Shown in pieces: positions 22,585-29,985 of a stretch of DNA of 52,227 nucleotides. The notes under the pieces were generated by a model. The model did not search any database and was not told the DNA's origin. It saw only the letters and a program-made list of their open reading frames with translations. The stretch is from a virus. The stretch's first letter is position 1. Each line of letters starts with the position of its first letter. The DNA lies in the IMG/VR virus record IMGVR_UViG_3300042914_001648, positions 1 through 52,227 of that record; one strand, given 5' to 3'. Both the position numbers and the translations under genes were made by a program.

Positions 22585-23165
22585 ACCACGCAGGCTGCAT
22601 TGCGGTGCAGAATGAGGCGACGCTACATGCACTAGACCGCAGTATTCCGGCGCGTCCCCTAGCGATGCTGCTAATCGGTGTAGGTAACGGCGGCGTCGTG
22701 GAAATCTGGCGCAAATCCCTACCGGACGGCTCTACCGTTACCGCGCTGGACTCTGATCCTGCCGCCGTCGAACTCCCCGGACTAGGTGTTATCGGATGCG
22801 ATACGAAAGACCGTATCGCTATACGACACGCGCTCAAGGGTCAATGGTTCGATGTAGTGATCGACGCGACGGGAATGATGCAGCCCTACGCGTGGCCTTT
22901 CCTGCGCCCCGGTGGGATTCTCATTTACGAAACCTATAATCCTGAAATGATAATGATGCTGGCACGCGACCTGGCACTAGGTGACGATTCGTGGCTGCCC
23001 ATCGAAGAGGTCATGCGCGTAGATGTGTACCAGTCGTGTGCGGTCGTGGAGAAACGGAACCCTAGGGTTGTGCCCTACCTTGACGTAATGACCGGGAATT
23101 TCGCTGACGTTACCCCGGAGAGTGTGTATTACGCGGCGGGGGCGAAGCGCGTTATCCCCGCGTAG
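22560..23165 (+). CDS. SAM-dependent methyltransferase-like protein
   Basis: 201 residues from GTG 22560, chosen for its GGGGGAGGC ribosome site; the frame is open further upstream but only as an Arg-rich shadow of the glycosyltransferase gene. LLIGVGNGGVVEIWRKSLPDGSTVTALDSDPAAVEL is a Rossmann SAM site (GxGxGG plus acidic end of strand 2), with VVIDATGMMQPYAWPFLRPGGILIYETYNPEM as strands 4-5. The layout recalls sugar O-methyltransferases; it may cap the sugar added by the adjoining glycosyltransferase (inference). Confidence 0.72.
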   Translation: MGYRDHYLNHAGCIAVQNEATLHALDRSIPARPLAMLLIGVGNGGVVEIWRKSLPDGSTVTALDSDPAAVELPGLGVIGCDTKDRIAIRHALKGQWFDVVIDATGMMQPYAWPFLRPGGILIYETYNPEMIMMLARDLALGDDSWLPIEEVMRVDVYQSCAVVEKRNPRVVPYLDVMTGNFADVTPESVYYAAGAKRVIPA

Positions 23166-23174
23166 ACTAGGAAC

Positions 23175-23714
23175 GTGGCGAACTACTGGCGTAAGCGCGC
23201 GTATCAGCAGGCGGCGACCGAACCTGACGGGCTAGCCAGGCGTGGACTCGTCTACCTGATGAATCAGTTTTTCACGGTCGGGGCTGGTGCTTCTGTCTAC
23301 TTTGCGATTGACACTAACGACGCTGAAGTGGAGTTTCAGTTCTATGACATCGCTAGTGACCAGGGGGAGATCCAAGCGACACTACTAGAGGCTCCCGCTA
23401 CGGTGACGCAGTACAACTACATCACCCCCAGGAACCTGAATAGGAAGTTCCCCGACAACTCAGCGGCATCATTGTCTGCTGCGAGCGCGGTCACAGGAGG
23501 AACACCTATCGCTTCCGAACTGGTCGGTAATACCGCTAAGGCTGGCGGCGATATCACGCAACAGAAGATCCACACCCTGCGCGACGATACGGTTTATGTT
23601 ATGCGGTTCGTGAACGTGTCGAATCAGTCTTCCACGGTTCATATGAACCTGGGATGGTCTGAGAATGATCCGCAACATTACCGACTCATTGAACCCGTAG
23701 ATCCTGCTTCCTAG
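23175..23714 (+). CDS. Virion-associated structural protein
   Basis: 179 residues from a GTG. The pattern FTVGAGASVYFAIDTNDAEVEFQFYDIASDQGEIQATLLEAPATVTQYNYITPRNLNRK, then GGTPIASEL and LRDDTVYVMRFVNVSNQSSTVHMNLGWSE matches a widespread beta-sandwich virion protein of tailed phages (GPTxT...RNLNR...LKxNTxYxxxxxN...xWxE). It may be a head or tail decoration protein. Last + gene before the strand switch; followed by a bidirectional hairpin. Confidence 0.72.
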   Translation: MANYWRKRAYQQAATEPDGLARRGLVYLMNQFFTVGAGASVYFAIDTNDAEVEFQFYDIASDQGEIQATLLEAPATVTQYNYITPRNLNRKFPDNSAASLSAASAVTGGTPIASELVGNTAKAGGDITQQKIHTLRDDTVYVMRFVNVSNQSSTVHMNLGWSENDPQHYRLIEPVDPAS

Positions 23715-23721
23715 GCGGGAA

Positions 23722-23759
23722 AAGGGAAAGCCACCGTTGCCGGGGGCTCTGTTTCCCTT
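23722..23759. terminator. Bidirectional terminator
   Basis: AAGGGAAA (23722-23729) pairs with TTTCCCTT (23752-23759), with an inner GCC/GGC pairing. On the + strand it ends in TTTCCCTTA, on the - strand in TTTCCCTTTT. It separates convergent genes ending at 23714 and 23768. Confidence 0.7.
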
Positions 23760-23767
23760 ACTCCCTG

Positions 23768-24214
23768 TCAGATGACGACGGTGACGTTGCTGGTTGCCAT
23801 GAAGATCATTTCGCCGTCTGCGGTGCGGAAGCCGATGCGGGGCTTGCCGTAGTTGTCCGTCCCCATCCATGTAACGATTCCGGTGGTGCCGTGCGCGACC
23901 TTGCGACCCTTGACGACGACGACCTGCGCGCCCTTGATGATCTCGCCTGCGTCGATCTTGGCTGCGCGGCTAGCGGTGTAGGCGGTGGCGATTTCGGGAT
24001 TGCAAACGTGACCGTGTGACCAGCAGGCGATTGTGCTACCGCCACGGGCAGAAAGAAAAACGTCTAGGATGCGCCCGTTGTCGGTCTTTGCGACGGGGAA
24101 GCCGCAGCCGTCGCAGTTGCCCATGCGCGCGCTGTCGTGGTGATTAGCGCCCATACACGAGGCGTGGAGGCGGTCTGCACGGGCGGTGAAGCCGGGGCGG
24201 GTGGCGGTATTCAT
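23768..24214 (-). CDS. Hypothetical protein with CxxC (148 aa)
   Basis: 148 residues from the ATG at 24214 (MNTATRPGFTARADRL...). That start is preferred over 24238 because GAGGGGAACGAA forms its ribosome site and the upstream ATG is only a few bases past the -10. It has MGNCDGCGFPVAKTDNGRILDVFLSARGG near residues 32-60 and a C-terminal KOW-like stretch (AQVVVVKGRKVAHGTTGIVTWMG). Possibly a nucleic-acid-binding zinc protein. Single-gene cassette under family promoter 4. Confidence 0.62.
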   Translation of the reverse strand: MNTATRPGFTARADRLHASCMGANHHDSARMGNCDGCGFPVAKTDNGRILDVFLSARGGSTIACWSHGHVCNPEIATAYTASRAAKIDAGEIIKGAQVVVVKGRKVAHGTTGIVTWMGTDNYGKPRIGFRTADGEMIFMATSNVTVVI

Positions 24215-24243
24215 TTCGTTCCCCTCTGTCGTGGTCATAGCCC

Positions 24244-24312
24244 TAGTTAAGCAGCCTGACCCTGCCCGGTCAAGTCGAAACCGGGGATTCCCAAAAGTTT
24301 CCGTTATGTCCG
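24244..24312 (-). promoter_or_regulatory. Family promoter 4 with dyad and upstream motif
   Basis: Minus-strand -35 TTGACC (24268-24273), 18-bp spacer, -10 TAACTA (24244-24249); dyad CAGCCTGACCCTG (24252-24264). Upstream lie GGAAACTTTT- and CGGACAT-type motifs (24284-24312), with CGGACA 34 bases from the -35. Nearly the same upstream block occurs at promoter 5. Confidence 0.8.
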
Positions 24313-24356
24313 ATTCGGGCTGTCATCGCCCTAGGCTCTCGCGTCCTGCTGTGCCC

Positions 24357-24752
24357 CTAGGCGGGGACACAGCCCTTGCCCTGGCATCCGTAGCAGACGT
24401 ATCCGGGCCAAGCCTGCGACCCGCCTGCGCCCCCGCAGCGACCGCATGAGCGCATCCCCTGCGCTGCCCACTCTGCTTCCTTGGCTGCCCAATGCGCTGC
24501 GCGCTCGCGCTGTTCGTCTGTGACCTCAGGGCGTGGGGCGTGACGGGCGGTGACCATTTCGCGTGCCTCACGGCGGCGGTAACGGTCGCACGCGTAGGTG
24601 CGCACCAGAACGGTTTCCCCGTCAATCTGGTATTCGCCTGCGCCGCTGATCGGCTCTGAGCAATACACGGCGCGTCCGTCTAGCACGCCTGCGTGGGCGT
24701 CCACAGCGGTGCCACACGCGGTGCAGATTCCGGGGTAGCGGTTCGTTGTCAT
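24357..24752 (-). CDS. Zinc-ribbon protein with DnaJ-like CxxCxGxG ending
   Basis: 131 residues from ATG 24752, overlapping the upstream stop. N-terminal CTACGTAVDAHAG...YCSEP gives one split zinc site; the C-terminus CGRCGGAGGSQAWPGYVCYGCQGKGCVPA has two CxxCxGxG-like knuckles as in DnaJ zinc fingers. The middle is a charged helix. Could be an adaptor to host chaperones or nucleic acids; unknown. Second gene of the cassette driven by promoter 5. Confidence 0.65.
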   Translation of the reverse strand: MTTNRYPGICTACGTAVDAHAGVLDGRAVYCSEPISGAGEYQIDGETVLVRTYACDRYRRREAREMVTARHAPRPEVTDEQRERAAHWAAKEAEWAAQGMRSCGRCGGAGGSQAWPGYVCYGCQGKGCVPA

Positions 24753-24967
24753 CACTTGCCCCCAATCGCGTCGCGTCCAGCGGCGGTCAGGTTCCAACCG
24801 CTCTCGCTAGCCCATTCGATCAGGCCACGGGCAGACAGTTTCTCCGTCATCTGCCACGCGACGCCATGACCGATCCAGTAGGTGCGGCAGCCGCCTGCCG
24901 CGACTGTGTTTGCGTCGATAACGCGCAGCGCGTCAATCGCCTTGCGGGTCAGTTTCGTTTCGCTCAT
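24752..24967 (-). CDS. Winged-helix-like protein, probably leaderless
   Basis: 71 residues. LTRKAIDALRVIDANTVAAGG...WQMTEKLSARGLIEWASESGWNLTAAGRDAIG has the helix-helix-wing-helix pattern of small winged-helix proteins (turn KLSARGLIEW, then strand GWNLTAAG). The ATG is five bases after the -10 TAACTA, with no ribosome site, so it is probably translated from a leaderless mRNA. It could be a DNA-binding regulator; a candidate for binding the promoter family, untested. Confidence 0.62.
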   Translation of the reverse strand: MSETKLTRKAIDALRVIDANTVAAGGCRTYWIGHGVAWQMTEKLSARGLIEWASESGWNLTAAGRDAIGGK

Positions 24968-24972
24968 GGGTC

Positions 24973-25042
24973 TAGTTAAACAGCCTGAGGCTGTACCGTC
25001 AAGCCCAAATCGGGGGATTCCTAAAAGTTTCCGTTATGTCCG
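24973..25042 (-). promoter_or_regulatory. Family promoter 5 with perfect-type dyad and upstream motif
   Basis: Minus-strand -35 TTGACG (24997-25002), 18-bp spacer, -10 TAACTA (24973-24978). The dyad CAGCCTGAGGCTG (24981-24993) is the most symmetric of the set. CGGACA (25037-25042) is 35 bases from the -35, preceded by the same GGAAACTTTT block as promoter 4. Confidence 0.85.
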
Positions 25043-25072
25043 TTTTCCCGCGAGGGGTAGAAACGAGAAAGC

Positions 25073-25098
25073 CCCCGCCTCAGGGGGATAAGGCGGGG
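25073..25098 (-). terminator. Strong hairpin, minus-strand terminator
   Basis: CCCCGCCT (25073-25080) pairs with AGGCGGGG (25091-25098); on the minus strand the stem is followed by GCTTTCTCGTTTC, a weak T-rich tail. It would end the terminase-lipoprotein transcript and/or a short RNA from promoter 25154-25183. Confidence 0.65.
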
Positions 25099-25153
25099 AC
25101 TCTCTCTGACCCTTTTGGAGACTTACTAACGGCGCTCCGTGGTGCCGCACTCA

Positions 25154-25183
25154 TAGTCAAGCAGACCCGGCAACCCCACGCAA
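25154..25183 (-). promoter_or_regulatory. Family promoter 6 (no dyad), possible short RNA
   Basis: Minus-strand -35 TTGCGT (25178-25183), 18-bp spacer, -10 TGACTA (25154-25159), sharing CTGCTTGACTA with promoters 2 and 7 but lacking the palindrome. No gene lies between it and the hairpin at 25073-25098, so it may produce an RNA of roughly 80 bases. The rest of 24968-25201 holds only this, promoter 5 and the terminator. Confidence 0.45.
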
Positions 25184-25201
25184 GGGCTACCCGTCAGTAA
25201 C

Positions 25202-25564
25202 TTACGACTCGTGCCACGGGCAATACACAAGGACGGCAGCAGCCACAAGTGCAGCCGCTTCCCGCTCCGTAAACCCCGAATCCACCGCGAGCAACGCTAG
25301 AACAGCCTTGTCATACCCGTCATCTAGCGCGCCACAAATCGACCTGCCGACTTCGATGCTGGTTTCCCGGCTAGCCCTGATCCCCTCAGACGCAAGCAGC
25401 GACAGGTACAGGTCATCGTCATCCGTCGCGCGCTCAGGCGCGGGGACTGGCGCGGGAACGGGAGCCGCCTCCGTCACCGTAACGGTCGCCTCCGGGGTGG
25501 CTGCGGGGCGCGCACACGCGGTAAGCGCGATGATCACCACGGCAATAGCAATCAGATACTTCAT
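25202..25564 (-). CDS. DUF732-like lipoprotein
   Basis: 120 residues from ATG 25564. MKYLIAIAVVIIALTACAR is a lipoprotein signal with lipobox LTAC (Cys17 as lipidated residue), followed by a Pro/Ala-rich spacer and a helical domain LYLSLLASEGI...SIEVGRSICGALDDG...AVLALLAVDSGFTEREAAALVAAAVLVYCPW. Two cysteines and the YCP ending match DUF732, known from mycobacterial and related secreted proteins. It would sit on the outer face of the cell membrane; a superinfection-exclusion role is plausible (inference). Last gene of the terminase-SDR-lipoprotein run. Confidence 0.75.
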   Translation of the reverse strand: MKYLIAIAVVIIALTACARPAATPEATVTVTEAAPVPAPVPAPERATDDDDLYLSLLASEGIRASRETSIEVGRSICGALDDGYDKAVLALLAVDSGFTEREAAALVAAAVLVYCPWHES

Positions 25565-25575
25565 CGTTACATCCC

Positions 25576-26586
25576 TTACAGGTTCAGCCATTGCGGGTGA
25601 TCCAACGTCCACCGCACGGTACGTTCCAACGATTGTTCTAGCGATAGCGGTGCTTTCCATCCGGCGTCGGCGATCTTCGCCCCGTCAAGGGCGTAACGCA
25701 GGTCGTGACCGGGACGCGAGGAATGGAAGTCAACAAGGTCATAGCGCAGCGGCTTGCCTAGACAGTCAGCGACCATCTGCGCCATTTCCAGATTCGTTAC
25801 TTCACGCTCTCCCACAACGTGCCATTTCGCCGGGGTGGGCGACTCCCAAAATGTCGGGGCGTCCTGTGTGAGCGCGAACAGTAGAGCGTCTGCCTGATTC
25901 CTGGCGTGCAGGTAGAACCGTGAACCGATGACGCCTTCCGGGGACGCGTGGATCGGGACGGGCTCTCCCGCTAGTACTCGTTTCATCACCATTGGCATGA
26001 ACTTTTCGGGGTCTTGCATTTCCCCAATAATGTTCATCGTGTTCGTGATGATGAGCGGCATATCGTAGGTGCGCCAGTACGCGTACCCGATGGACTCTTG
26101 CGCAGCCTTCGACGCGCTGTACGGGTTCGATGGGAAGTACTGATCGGTCCACTCGCGGTGTGCGTGTCCGGGCGCGGCAGGTCCGTATACTTCATCGGTC
26201 GAAACATGGATGAGTCGCTTAATGTCGCGGCGTCGCGCGAACTCAAAAACGTTAACGGCTAGTGCGACGTTGTTTTGGATGAACGGTGCGGGGTGCGTGA
26301 TCGACCTGTCTACATGCGACTCTGACGCGACGTTCAGGATGTAGTCGATCTCCCCGATCTCAGAGTTCAGTACGGCGCTGAATGGTGCGGTCAAATCATG
26401 CCGAATAATTGTTACCCGTGAGTAGTCGTCGTCCAATCCCGCCACGGCGTAACGGATGCGGTCTGTGATACCGCGATGCTGGAACGAAACAAGGCATACG
26501 ATCTCATCGGTCGTGTTCGCTAGCAGATGCCTGAGAACATGCGATCCAACGAACCCTGACGCCCCTGTGAGTAGTACCCGTGCCAC
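25576..26586 (-). CDS. dTDP-glucose 4,6-dehydratase-like SDR
   Basis: 336 residues. GASGFVG (8-14) binds NAD; NVASESHVDRSI (85-96), HVSTDEVYG (127-135) with D131 and E132, and YSASK (Y156, K160) are the diagnostic RmlB-type motifs, where Asp/Glu catalyse water loss after C4 oxidation. Such enzymes make dTDP-4-keto-6-deoxyglucose, a rhamnose precursor; GDP- or UDP-linked substrates cannot be excluded. It lies directly after the large terminase and before the lipoprotein, on the same transcript. It could supply a deoxy-sugar to the phage glycosyltransferases. Confidence 0.8.
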   Translation of the reverse strand: MARVLLTGASGFVGSHVLRHLLANTTDEIVCLVSFQHRGITDRIRYAVAGLDDDYSRVTIIRHDLTAPFSAVLNSEIGEIDYILNVASESHVDRSITHPAPFIQNNVALAVNVFEFARRRDIKRLIHVSTDEVYGPAAPGHAHREWTDQYFPSNPYSASKAAQESIGYAYWRTYDMPLIITNTMNIIGEMQDPEKFMPMVMKRVLAGEPVPIHASPEGVIGSRFYLHARNQADALLFALTQDAPTFWESPTPAKWHVVGEREVTNLEMAQMVADCLGKPLRYDLVDFHSSRPGHDLRYALDGAKIADAGWKAPLSLEQSLERTVRWTLDHPQWLNL

Positions 26587-26599
26587 GGGTGCCCCTTCC

Positions 26600-28150
26600 C
26601 TAAATCCATTCGCTCTGCTGCGTGATGCTCAATGGCGGCGCAATGCCGTAACTGCGTGTCGGCGGTTCGAACATCGCTAACAATACGGCTTCCGCGCGGT
26701 CGGGAGAGTTAACGCCGCGCCGCTTCATATCGGCTTTCGATTCGATCTGCAAACGACCGGAAGCGTTAGCGCGGTAGGTGGGCGCGGTCAACTGCGCAAC
26801 AACCTTACGATCCACCACGAGAGAACAATCCTGTTCGCCGTTGTCGTCAGGTTGCAGCAGCGTCCGCAGATTCCACCACATTTCGGCGCGCTGGTTCGCG
26901 AACTTCTCCGAATCGTAGGCACGTTCTGCGACGTTCACGGCGACTATATCTGCGCTGTGTCTGCCTTCCTTGCCCCACTCTTGCAGCAGACTGGTCACGC
27001 CCCATCCGACGCCGATAGCGTCGATCTTCACGCGCACTTTCTCTGCGATGCCGCGTTCAGCGTGGGACGTTTGCGCGCGGTGGATGTGTTCCAGCACGGT
27101 CCCCGCAACCGCAACAGCGTTATCGTTATTCGTGGATGTGTGAACGATGTGCGTGCAGAGCCCGTCTGCCCGTGCGATAACGAACTCGTCGCCACCATCG
27201 GCAGCAACGTCCACACCCAACCGCACCCTGCCTTCATCGGGAACGCTGTCAATGACAGCACTCTCCACCCAATCGACGGGAATGGTTGCGTTAGTGGTTG
27301 TGCGGGGGAAGCGCGCGAGTACACGCGCCTGAACGAACGGCGCATCCGGCCCGAACTCTTTAATAACGTCGTTCACCCAATCGGGACTGACAAGATTTTT
27401 CGCCCAATCGCCCACGACTTCACCCGTGAAATTAGGTGTCGAATACGCGTCAATCGGGATCACGTTGTACAGGTCGCTATTACAGGCACGTTCGAACCAT
27501 GAACCTGTCTGATCTGTCGGCGGGTTACCCAACAACAGCAGGCGTGTATGCCCACCCGTCATAAGGGCTTCGATAGCGTTACCGATGATCTGCGAGATAC
27601 CGCCTGCCTCGTCCACCACGATAAGCAAATGTTCCGCGTGGATACCCTGCACAGCGGCTTCATTATGGTCGGCGGCAGAGAAACCGTCAGCGATAACGAT
27701 ATCGTCTATCTTCCATTCCGTTGTCAGCACTTCACCGGGCAGCCCGTGCGCTGCGTGCAGGCGGCGAATGTGGGGCCACAAGATGCCGCGCACCTGACGG
27801 AACGTGGAAGCGGTCGTGACCACGCGCACTTTATCGGCAGGATGCACAGCAACCCACCATGCGATAGCGCGCGCAGCAATATGCGACTTACCCGGAGAGT
27901 GACAGGCAGGTACGGCGGTGCGCTTATTGTCGCGTACCGAGTTCAGAATCTCTACCTGCTTCGACCAGACGGCTTCACCTAACCCATCGGTCACGAACTT
28001 GACGGGATCGTTCCGGTACGGCAACCAGCGCGGATCCACGCCTTGATGAATTACATTCCGCAATGCTAGTAACTGTTCGCGGTCTAGTTGCATGAGAGCG
28101 GCTGCACGCTTGTCACGCGGAGCCGCTAACAGAATGTCGTTAGGATTCAT
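26600..28150 (-). CDS. terL: Terminase large subunit
   Basis: 516 residues. ATPase motifs: a degenerate Walker A ACHSPGKSH (82-90) and Walker B LLIVVDEAGG (175-184), followed by the coupling motif LLLLGNPP. The C-terminal nuclease starts with LGVDVAADGGDEFVI (D314) and continues with KVRVKIDAIGVGWG and the late acid in the C-terminal RAEAVLLAMF region. It packages DNA into the prohead. It overlaps the putative small subunit by 11 bases. Its place within the minus-strand early block, about 19 kb from the portal gene, is unusual. Confidence 0.9.
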   Translation of the reverse strand: MNPNDILLAAPRDKRAAALMQLDREQLLALRNVIHQGVDPRWLPYRNDPVKFVTDGLGEAVWSKQVEILNSVRDNKRTAVPACHSPGKSHIAARAIAWWVAVHPADKVRVVTTASTFRQVRGILWPHIRRLHAAHGLPGEVLTTEWKIDDIVIADGFSAADHNEAAVQGIHAEHLLIVVDEAGGISQIIGNAIEALMTGGHTRLLLLGNPPTDQTGSWFERACNSDLYNVIPIDAYSTPNFTGEVVGDWAKNLVSPDWVNDVIKEFGPDAPFVQARVLARFPRTTTNATIPVDWVESAVIDSVPDEGRVRLGVDVAADGGDEFVIARADGLCTHIVHTSTNNDNAVAVAGTVLEHIHRAQTSHAERGIAEKVRVKIDAIGVGWGVTSLLQEWGKEGRHSADIVAVNVAERAYDSEKFANQRAEMWWNLRTLLQPDDNGEQDCSLVVDRKVVAQLTAPTYRANASGRLQIESKADMKRRGVNSPDRAEAVLLAMFEPPTRSYGIAPPLSITQQSEWI

Positions 28151-28610
28151 CCTCGTTATCGTCCATCGCCTCTAGCACGGACAGCAATTCGTTAACGAGT
28201 TCCTGCTTCGATACTTCCACCTGAACGGGACCGTTATCGGGTCCGGTGATTTCGGTTCGCATGTGCCTGCCGAAAAATGCGGGGGCGGTGCGCTCTAGAT
28301 ACCACGCGGCTGCCTGCCAATTTTTCGGTGCCGCATCTTGGATCATTTGCAGGTTCGTAGTGATCGCCTCAGAGCGTGCGCGATCTACGTCCATCATAAA
28401 ATCTAGGTAACGCTGCTGCATTTCGTCTAGTTCGTCGCCTGCTTCCTGTACAGCAAGAGCGGCTTCACCTTTACGCAACCATTCGTAAATGGTGCTGCGT
28501 GCGATGCCTGCTGTGGATGCGGCGTGTTCGACGTAGTTCCCTAGGCGCAAACTCTGAACAATGTGTGCGTGAACTTCCGGCGTTAGCCGGGGCTTGTGTG
28601 GGCGCGCCAT
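28140..28610 (-). CDS. Terminase small subunit-like protein
   Basis: 156 residues. An N-terminal HTH (RLTPEVHAHIVQSLRLGNYVEHAASTAGIARSTIYEWLRKGE) is followed by long helices (MQQRYLDFMMDVDRARSEAITTNLQMIQDAAPKNWQAAAWYLERTAPAFFGRH), a layout common in small terminases; it ends with a Glu-rich tail. Directly upstream of and overlapping the large subunit. It should recognise the packaging site. Ribosome site TTAGGAG before the ATG. Confidence 0.82.
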   Translation of the reverse strand: MARPHKPRLTPEVHAHIVQSLRLGNYVEHAASTAGIARSTIYEWLRKGEAALAVQEAGDELDEMQQRYLDFMMDVDRARSEAITTNLQMIQDAAPKNWQAAAWYLERTAPAFFGRHMRTEITGPDNGPVQVEVSKQELVNELLSVLEAMDDNEDES

Positions 28611-28665
28611 AGCAACTACTCCTAACGGTCGGGGGATTGTGGCCCACGATCAGCATAACGCACGG

Positions 28666-28896
28666 TTAGTATTCGCCGCGTGCTACGCCTGTCGCGTGCG
28701 CTGCGTGTACCCAAATGTCCGGGCGCTCTTTCTGTCCGTCCTCGTAGTTCAGAAAGTCGATACGAACCCACCGCGATTCAAGGTGTGAGGACAGGTCAGC
28801 GACAGCGTTAGCGGCGTCCTCTCTGCCGCGCCTGTACCCTTCGATTGCGCCACGTTGATACGCCTCTTCCACGACTTCGTTAACGTCAAGTGTCAT
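28666..28896 (-). CDS. Small hypothetical protein (76 aa)
   Basis: 76 residues: DVNEVVEEAYQRGAIEGYRRGREDAANAVADL then WVRIDFLNYEDGQKERPDIWVHAAHATGV. The repeated YxRGxxxGYxxGRxDA pattern is typical of short helical phage proteins of unknown role. Overlaps the small zinc-finger gene upstream. Confidence 0.55.
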   Translation of the reverse strand: MTLDVNEVVEEAYQRGAIEGYRRGREDAANAVADLSSHLESRWVRIDFLNYEDGQKERPDIWVHAAHATGVARGEY

Positions 28897-29029
28897 TTTG
28901 TTTCCCTCCCTTCATATATTTGGTTAGACAATCTTTCGAACAGAAATCCAACATTTCGTCATGCACGCGGAAGATCGTCAACATGGAGTTACGCGGTAGT
29001 TCCTTCCGGCACATGCGACACGACAGCAT
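28886..29029 (-). CDS. MYM/TRASH-like zinc-finger microprotein (47 aa)
   Basis: 47 residues: CRMC near the start and FCSKDCLTKYMKG near the end (C4, C7, C30, C34), the CxxC...FCSxxC layout of MYM/TRASH-type fingers. Its start overlaps the stop of the gene at 29029-29325 and its stop lies 8 bases inside the next gene. Function unknown. Confidence 0.62.
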   Translation of the reverse strand: MLSCRMCRKELPRNSMLTIFRVHDEMLDFCSKDCLTKYMKGGKQNDT

Positions 29030-29325
29030 TAGTCGGCATCCTCCGGGGTGACCCGGAAATCTTTAACGTCCATGATGACGCGCCACAAATAGTCTGCCGA
29101 TTCTCGGCTAGGCGCGTACTCCGCGAACCAAGTCATGCGCTCCACGAACTTGTTACGCATCGTGTCGGCACCATGAATAAAACTGTTACGGCGTACTAGG
29201 TCGTACTGTGTCGGTGCCCCACCGGGGACCGTTATTGACGGGGTAGGTATCGCGTTGTCCGATCCTGATAACACAAAGTTCGCACCGCGCATCACCCAAT
29301 CGGATAGACGATTTGTATTGCTCAT
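29029..29325 (-). CDS. Hypothetical protein (98 aa)
   Basis: 98 residues from ATG 29325 (MSNTNRLSDWVMRGANFVLSGSDNAI...), with a GAGGGCAC ribosome site. Contains helices VRRNSFIHGADTMRNKFVERMTWFAEYA and ADYLWRVIMDVKDF. It overlaps out of frame with the 3' half of the next entry by 140 bases, so one of the two may be mis-framed. Its ribosome site and the TAATG-type coupling to the next gene favour it being real. Confidence 0.55.
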   Translation of the reverse strand: MSNTNRLSDWVMRGANFVLSGSDNAIPTPSITVPGGAPTQYDLVRRNSFIHGADTMRNKFVERMTWFAEYAPSRESADYLWRVIMDVKDFRVTPEDAD

Positions 29326-29497
29326 GTGCCCTCGCAACAATCCATGCTTCCGCTTCCGTATCGGCGTTGCCGTGATTTTGGCAATCGTCGCAGTACCAGT
29401 ACCAGCCTGCGAGCGTGCAACCTGACTGTTCCACGCTGTGACGGATGATCTGTTCGAAAAGTTGCCGCGCTCGCGCGCGATGCTCTGCGTCATTCAT
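29186..29497 (-). CDS. Zinc-binding hypothetical protein, 3' half overlapping another gene
   Basis: 103 residues; start overlaps the transglycosylase stop (ATGA). The first ~65 residues look genuine: QLFEQIIRHSVEQSGCTLAGWYWYCDDCQNHGNADTEAEAWIVARAHEQYKS has CxxC and a helix ending typical of small actinophage proteins. The last ~40 residues run in another frame through the gene at 29029-29325 and look unlike conserved protein. A stop lost by mutation or an assembly frameshift near 29325 would explain this. Confidence 0.5.
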   Translation of the reverse strand: MNDAEHRARARQLFEQIIRHSVEQSGCTLAGWYWYCDDCQNHGNADTEAEAWIVARAHEQYKSSIRLGDARCELCVIRIGQRDTYPVNNGPRWGTDTVRPSTP

Positions 29498-29985
29498 CGC
29501 TTAACGCACTTGTGCGGGAACGACTGGTAGTAACGTTCGTAGGGCACCCATATCCAATTCGTGATCTGCCATTGCGACCACGGGTATTGCGTTGCGTCTA
29601 CGCCGCGACCATTAGGGGTCAAGCCCCACGGCTGCCACCATCGCCCCTTGTTTGTCATATGGAGATAAACGATGCGCGCCTGACGCGCCGGGTTCAGCAT
29701 CGCGGCACGGGACCACCACCACTTGTGAGAATGTGCGGAGGTCTGTATCTGAAAAATACCGAGGGCACCTGAATACCACGGACTAGATTCTGAAAGGTTC
29801 TGGCCCTTGGATTCGCGCATGACAACCCCGTACGCGATGCGTAACGGGTGACCCTTAAAGCCTGCGTCTTGCAGAATCTTGACGACGCGGCACTCTCCCG
29901 CTTCCGCGCGAGCGGCTAGCGGAAACCCAATAAGGATTCCCGCCAGCACGCCCACAACGAGTGCGTAGAGAGCGGCGCGCTTCAC
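29494..29985 (-). CDS. Secreted lytic transglycosylase-like protein
   Basis: 163 residues. An N-terminal signal peptide (MKRAALYALVVGVLAGILIGFPLAARAEAG, likely cut after ARA) precedes an SLT-type fold: AYGVVMRESKGQNLSESS holds the catalytic Glu (E58), SGALGIFQIQ is the usual GxxQ strand, and WQPWGLTPNGRG is in the right place. Such enzymes cleave the glycan strand of peptidoglycan. It is not in the late lysis cassette but in the replication block, and it carries its own export signal, so it may remodel the wall early or affect superinfection (inference). Confidence 0.75.
   Translation of the reverse strand: MKRAALYALVVGVLAGILIGFPLAARAEAGECRVVKILQDAGFKGHPLRIAYGVVMRESKGQNLSESSPWYSGALGIFQIQTSAHSHKWWWSRAAMLNPARQARIVYLHMTNKGRWWQPWGLTPNGRGVDATQYPWSQWQITNWIWVPYERYYQSFPHKCVKR

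Noticed and set aside
25118-25157. 24-codon frame after promoter 6
   Set aside because: Its ATG overlaps the -10 hexamer, so it cannot be translated from that promoter.
27548-27982. Plus-strand frame within the terminase
   Set aside because: Antisense to the terminase ATPase motifs; no ribosome site.
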